From: Saccharothrix luteola
GTDB taxonomy: Bacteria > Actinomycetota > Actinomycetes > Mycobacteriales > Pseudonocardiaceae
Direction of reading: 5' to 3'
NCBI RefSeq assembly: GCF_020859565.1
Contig: NZ_JAJHUO010000024.1
Coordinates: 1-64,000 of the forward strand
DNA: 64,000 nt
Positions 23,601 through 29,600 of the stretch are shown here, one piece after another. The notes under the pieces were generated by a model that saw nothing but the letters and a program-made list of their open reading frames with translations, did no database searches and had not been told where the DNA came from. The position numbers and the translations under genes are program-made. How positions within the stretch are numbered: the first letter of the stretch is position 1; each line of letters opens with the position of its first letter.

Positions 23601-26600
23601 GGCCGGGTCGTTCCAGCCCGGCAGGAACTTGCCGAAGCCGGGTACGTCGCGCAACGTGGCCTGGACCTGCGCCTGCACCTGCGCGCCGGGGCCGAACTCG
23701 CCGACCTTGACGTTGCCCGCCGCCAGGTCCGCGGCCAGGTAGGGCGGGAGGTACTTGGTGCCCGCCGTGCCCGGCTTGGTCAGCCCGGCCTGGGTGCCCG
23801 GCGGCACCGGCAGGGTCAGGGAGGCGGCCTCGGGCAGGCCGACCCGCATGTAGCTGGTGACCGGCATGACGACGTCCGCGCCGTTGGGCGTGCGGATGTG
23901 GACGTTCGCGGTCACCTTGTAGAGGCCGGTGTCGCCCTTGAGCTGGATGCCGGTGCGGGTGCTGCTGGTCGTGCCCGAGTTCGAGGTGTCCGAGGTCCGG
24001 GCCGAGTAGCCGGCCGTGGCGCCGCCCGTGCCACCGATCACGCCGGGCACGCCCACACCGCCGCCGACGCCGGCCGCGACGTCGAAGCCGGTCTTGCTGG
24101 TGGCGGACAGGGAGCTGCCGGTGGCCTGGGACTCGTGCAGCCGCAGCTGGGCGGCGTCGGTCGTGCCGACCAGTTCGGCGGTCAGCAGGGTGGCCTTCAT
24201 CTGCACGGCGTTGGCCTTGCTGCCGTGCGGGCTGACCAGGTCCGGGGAGGTGACCCAGCCGCCGAGCATCGCGCCGAGGTTGTCGCGGACGGTGGTGGGG
24301 TTGAGGAAGTCCTGCAACGCGGTGCGGCCCGGCGCGCCGATCTTGGTGATCGACGGGTGCATCTTCGCGGCGACGTCCGTGAACGCCTGCTTCGCGTCGA
24401 AGTCCGTCACGGCTTCGGGCGTCGGGTGCTCCAGCTTCGCGCCCCAGCCCGGCGGCAGGGCTGCGGCCGGTTGGGCGTTGCCGGAGTCGGCGATCGTCTC
24501 CAGGTCGTTCGGCACGGCGAGGGTGACGCCGCCGTTGACCGCTTGGGGCGGGCGCACGCTGCCGTTGGCGGCGGTCAGCGTGACCTGGAAGGAGACCGGG
24601 ACGTCGACGTTCGTCGAGCTCTCGCCGCCGCGGATGAACCGCTGGTCCACCGTGCCGGAGGAGGTGTTGAGCGTGGTGGCGGGGGTGGCGAGCTGCGCCT
24701 TGCCGGCCAGGGAGCCGTACGGGCCGACGCCCGCGCTCGCCGCCGCGGCGAGGCCGACGTCGTTCGCGGTGGTGAGGTTGGTGGCGGTGCCCGTGTTGGC
24801 GGCGGACTGGGCGGCCATGTCCACCTTGGTGGTGGTGGACGGCGTGCTGGTGACCGCGGCGACGTCGGCCGGCGGGAGCATCGTGGCCCGGACGTTGGCC
24901 TCGTACCAGGTGCCGTCGATCTTGACCTGGAAGTCGCGGCCCTGGCCGAGGAACGACTCGAAGTTGTTCTTCACCGCGCTCTCGATGACGGCGGCGTCGG
25001 CCGGGGTGATGCCGGTCATCGTGCCGGTGACGTGCTCGGCGCCCCGCACGTCGGTGGGCGCGATCGTGCCCAGTGCCTTGCCCTGCTGGAAGAAGTCCGG
25101 CAGGTTCCGCGACCCGAGCAGGGGGTTCGGTGCGGGGTTCGGCGCTGGGGCGGGTGCTGCGGGCGCCGGTGCTGCGGGAGCGGGCGTGGTGGTGTCGGTG
25201 TTGGCGGGCGCCAGGTCGACCAGCGGGATCGGCGGTTGGACGTCGTGGTCGACGCCCCGCGTGGTGGTCGACGGCGCCGGGCGCGTCCCGGGCGTGGAGT
25301 CGGGTGGGGTCGCGCCGACGAAGTAGTCGCCGAGCATGGTCCGGAACGTGGGGCCGGGTTTGAAGCTGTCCCACTTGGACCGCGGCCGGTCGAATTCCCG
25401 GTTCAGCAGGTCGATGTTGGTCTGGTAGCGCGCGCTGCCGTCGGGGAACTGGTTGTACTGGCTGGGTTGTCCGAGGCGTTCGGAGAGCGCGTCGGTGATG
25501 GTGCGGGCCAGCAGTTCGGTGACGGCTTCGTCGGGGTTCAGGTTCTTGTTGTAGACGCCGCCCTGGCCGTCGCGGTGCGCGAAGGTGACGTCGCTGCCGA
25601 CGGAGTGCACGTGCATGAACTCGTGGGTCAGCAGGTGCCGGATGGCGTCGGCCTTGCGCGCGGGGTCGGTGGTGAGGCCGTCGAGGTGGTCGGTGTTGAG
25701 CAGCACGTGCCCGTTGATCGCGCGTGCAGGGTTGGTGAGGGTGCTCTCGATCAGCCCGGCACGCATGCCGGCGACGTCGCCGTCGGGGCCGACCTTGGCT
25801 CGGGCGACCTGATCCAGCAGGGTGTCCAGGCGTGCGACCGCGGCGGGGTCGCCGTCGTTGAGCTGCCGCAGGAAGTCGGCGGACAGGATCTCGGCGCGGA
25901 CCTGCGCCGGGTCGATGCCCTGCCCGTTGAGCTGACCGGTGGTGACGTCGGAATCGCCCCGGTCGGTGGTCTTCAACGCGGTGTCCAGCTCCTGCTGGAC
26001 GGCGAAGTGCTTGGCGAACGTCTGCTGGTCGAGCTGCACGACCAGATCGGGGTTCACGTTCGGCGTGGTGGTGATGCCGAACTCGCCCAGCTTGCCGGAC
26101 AGCGCGTCGAAACCGGCCTGCACCTGCCCGATGTCGACCTGGACGCCCGCGATCTGCAGCGGCACCGGGGTGATCCGGGCGGGCAGCCGGGTCAGGATGC
26201 CGTTCTTCAGGTCCGCGTCCCGGACGTTCGAGTACGGGCCGGCCGGGGTGGTGGTCGTCGACGTGGAGGGCGCGCCGGGTGGTGGCGGGGGAGCCTGCGT
26301 TCCCGGGGCCGGTGGCACTGCGCCGGGTGGTGGTGGCGGCGCCTGTGTCCCGAAGGCCGGCGCCGGTGGTGGTGGCGGGGGCGGCGGGGCTGCCGCTTGT
26401 TGCGTGGCGGTGGTGGCCGGTGGGGGCGGCGGAGGCGGTGGCGCGGGTGGGCCGGCGGGCTGGAGGTCGGCCTCGGTGGTGGCTTCGCTGTCGTTGTCGT
26501 GCTCGGCGTCGCTGTTGAAGTCGACATCGACCTCGACTTCAGCGTCGCTGTCGACTTCGACTTCGACGGTGACTCCACCGTAGGTGACGGCGAGGACGGC

Positions 26601-29600
26601 GGGTCGGGGGTCGGTGTCGGGCTGGGTGCCGTGATCGGGCCCTCGTGACGGCGGCGTCTGGCGCGGCGAGTCCGGGTCGTGCAGCGTGGCGTGGTCGGCG
26701 TCGGGCACCATCACCTGGCTGTTGGTGGTGCGCTCGATCAGCCACAGGTGCCGCGGCTTGATCGAGGGGTCGCCGTGCACCGCGACGCCCATCAGCCCGT
26801 CGTCGTTCACCACCAGGTTCGACGGCGTCTTCCCCGGTGGCAGCTTGCCGTCGCTGTTGAAGATGCGGGCGTCCGGCCCGGCCGCGTCCTTGTACTCGTC
26901 GGGCAGGCCGAAGTAGTGCGCGACCTCGTGGGCGAGCACGTTCTCCGAGGTCTGGGTGCCCCAGTTGAGCTGGTCCGCGGCGGTGGAGTCGGTCACGTCG
27001 ACCGTGGTGTGCGCGTCGGCGGGGTCGGTGACGAACTCGACCCTGGCGTGGAACTGGTCACCGGAGGGCAGCCGGTAACCCTGGTTCAGCAACCGGTTGA
27101 CGCCGTCGGTGGTCTTCTTCGCCACCGCGTCCACATCGGACTGCGGTACGCCCTCGCCGGGCTTGAGGTGCACCTTGACGGTGTACTCCTTCACCCAGCT
27201 CCCCGGCGCCACCTCCATCCGGCGCACGTCGTGCCGGATGATGCCGGTCAACGAGTTGAGGTTGTTCGAGGTGCTCGACCGCTGGACGTCGGCCACCTCG
27301 GTGTCGACCGTGCGCACGGGAGCCTTGTCCCGCACCGGATCCCACAGCGTCGACGGCTGCGGGTCCTTCGGCGCGAACCAGTCCGCGGTGCTCGTGGTGT
27401 CGTGCCGCCAGGACTCGTCGGTGATGACGTCCTTGCCCCTGGGCGGCGGGGGAGCGGTGTCGGGGGTCGTGGGCGCGTCGGTGTCGGCCGGGGCGGGGCG
27501 CGTCCCCGGTGCGCTGCTGTGCTCGTCGACGCCGAAGTAGTCGCCGAGCATCGTCTCGAAGGTGTGCTGCGCGCTGGGCTGCCCCTCGACCCGGGGTTGG
27601 TCGAGCTCGTTGTTGAGACCGTCGACGTTGCCCTGGTAGCGGTTGCCGCCGGTTTCCGGGTACTGGATGTACTGGCTGGGCTGCCCGGCGCGTTCGGCGA
27701 GGACGTCGGTGATCTGGCGGGCCAGCAGCTCCGTCATCGCCTCGTCGGGGTTGATGTCCTGGCGGTAGACGCCGCCCTCGTCGGCCCGGTGCGCGAAGGT
27801 CTGCTCGCTGCCGACCGAGTTGACGTGCATGAACTCGTGGGTCAGCAGGTGCTGGACGGCGTCGCCCTTGCGGGCGGGGTCGACGGCCAGGCCGTCGAGG
27901 TGGCCGGTGTTGACCAGGACGTGGCCGTTGATGGACCGCGCCGGGTTGTCGAGCGTGTTCTGGATGACCTCGGCCCGCTGGGTGTCGACCATGGCGGCGA
28001 TCCGGGCGGGCACGGCGTTGGGCTTGGGGTCGACCTTGGCGGTGACCACCTGCTCGAGGATGGCGTCGAGGCGGTCGGTGGCCGTGGGGTCGCTGGTGGG
28101 ATCGGCGTCGTGCCGGGCGAGGTCGTGCAGGAAGTCGGGGTTAAGGATCTCGTCGAGGACCGCCCGGGGGTCGGTGATGCCCTGACGTCCGAGCTGCGCG
28201 GGCGTGATGTCGAACTCGGTGCGGTTGACGGTGTTGAGCGCCGCGTCGAGTTCCTGTTGCACGGCGAAGTGCTTGGCGAAGGTCTGCTCGTTGAGCTGCA
28301 CGACCAGGTCGGGCGTCACGGTCGGGGTCTTGGTGACGCCGTGGGTGTCGTGGAGGGTGTCGAACAGCGCGTCGAAACCGGCCTTGATCTGCCCGATGTC
28401 GACCGGTACGCCCGCGATGTCCAGCACGTCCGGGGTGATGGTGGTCCCCGCCAGCTTGTTCCGGATGCCGTCCTTGAGGGCGGTGTCCCGTTGGGTCGAG
28501 TACGGCGGCTGCGGCGGGGTGGCGGGCGTGCTGGTCTGTGTTGCCGGTGCGTCGGACTGCGGTGCCACCGGAACGCCGACCACCAGGGCCGGCGTCACCT
28601 GGGCGTCGGATCCCGGCAGCGGCGGGGGTGGCGGGGCGGCCTGGTTCCCGGATCCCGGCGGGGGTGGGGGCGGCGGTGGGGCTTGGTTGCCGAAGCCCGG
28701 CAGCGGTGGCGGGGGTGGCGGGGCGGTCTGGTTCCCGAACCCGGGCATCGGTGGGGGTGGGGGCGGCGGTGGGGCCTGGTTGCCGAAGCCCGGCAGCGGT
28801 GGGGCTGGTGGGGGTGCGGTCTGGTTGCCGGATCCGGGCAGGGGTGGGGGCGGAGGTGGTGGTGGGGCTTGGTTGCCGAACCCCGGCAGCGGAGGTGCGG
28901 GTGGTGGGGCGGCGGGTGTGTTGGTCTGCTGGCCGGGCAGCGGCGGGGCGACCGGCGGGGTGGTGGGCGGTGCGGGCCGGGTGGCAGGCGGCTGGGTGGC
29001 GGGTGGCGGGGTGGTGTTGCTGGGTGGCGCGGGGTCGGCGATCGGCGGGGCGGGCCTGGTCGCCGGGGCAGGTGAGGGTTGGGCCGGTGCCGTGTTGGTG
29101 GGTGCGGCGGTCGGCGGGGTGGTCGGTTGGGTGGTGGTCGGTGGGGTCGGGGAGACCGGCGGCGCGGTTGGCGGCGCGGTGTTGGCCGGCGGTGCCGTGA
29201 CCGGTGCGGTGCCGGCCGGTGGTGCGGCAGGCGGCGGGGTGCTGATCGGTGGGGCGGCGGGCGGTGCGGTGACTGGTGGCGTGGAGCTGACCGGCGGAGT
29301 GGTGACCGGCGGAGTGGTGACCGGTGGCGGGGTGATCGTGGGTGGTGCCGGTCGGGTGGTCGGTGAGGGCTGGGTGGTGTTCGTCGGGGCAGGTGAGGGC
29401 GTGGAGGCCGGTGCGGGAGGGGTGGTGGCGGCTGGTGCGGCGGGCGGCGGGGTGATGGCCGGTGCTGCCGGGGGCGTTGCGGCAGGCGTGACGGGAGGCG
29501 TGCTGATCGGGCTCGGCGACGGCGGCGCGCTGATGGTGGGTTTGGGTGCGGGTGGTGGCGTCGAGGGCGAACTGGCCGGGGCCTTGTCGACGTTGCCGTC

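Noticed and set aside
11505..26648. Very long plus-strand open frames (1,887, 1,298 and 1,772 codons) opposite the giant gene
   Set aside because: They are the complement of a real, codon-biased high-GC gene; their products are Arg/Val/Leu/Gly/Ala-rich without motifs, and no start signals are seen.
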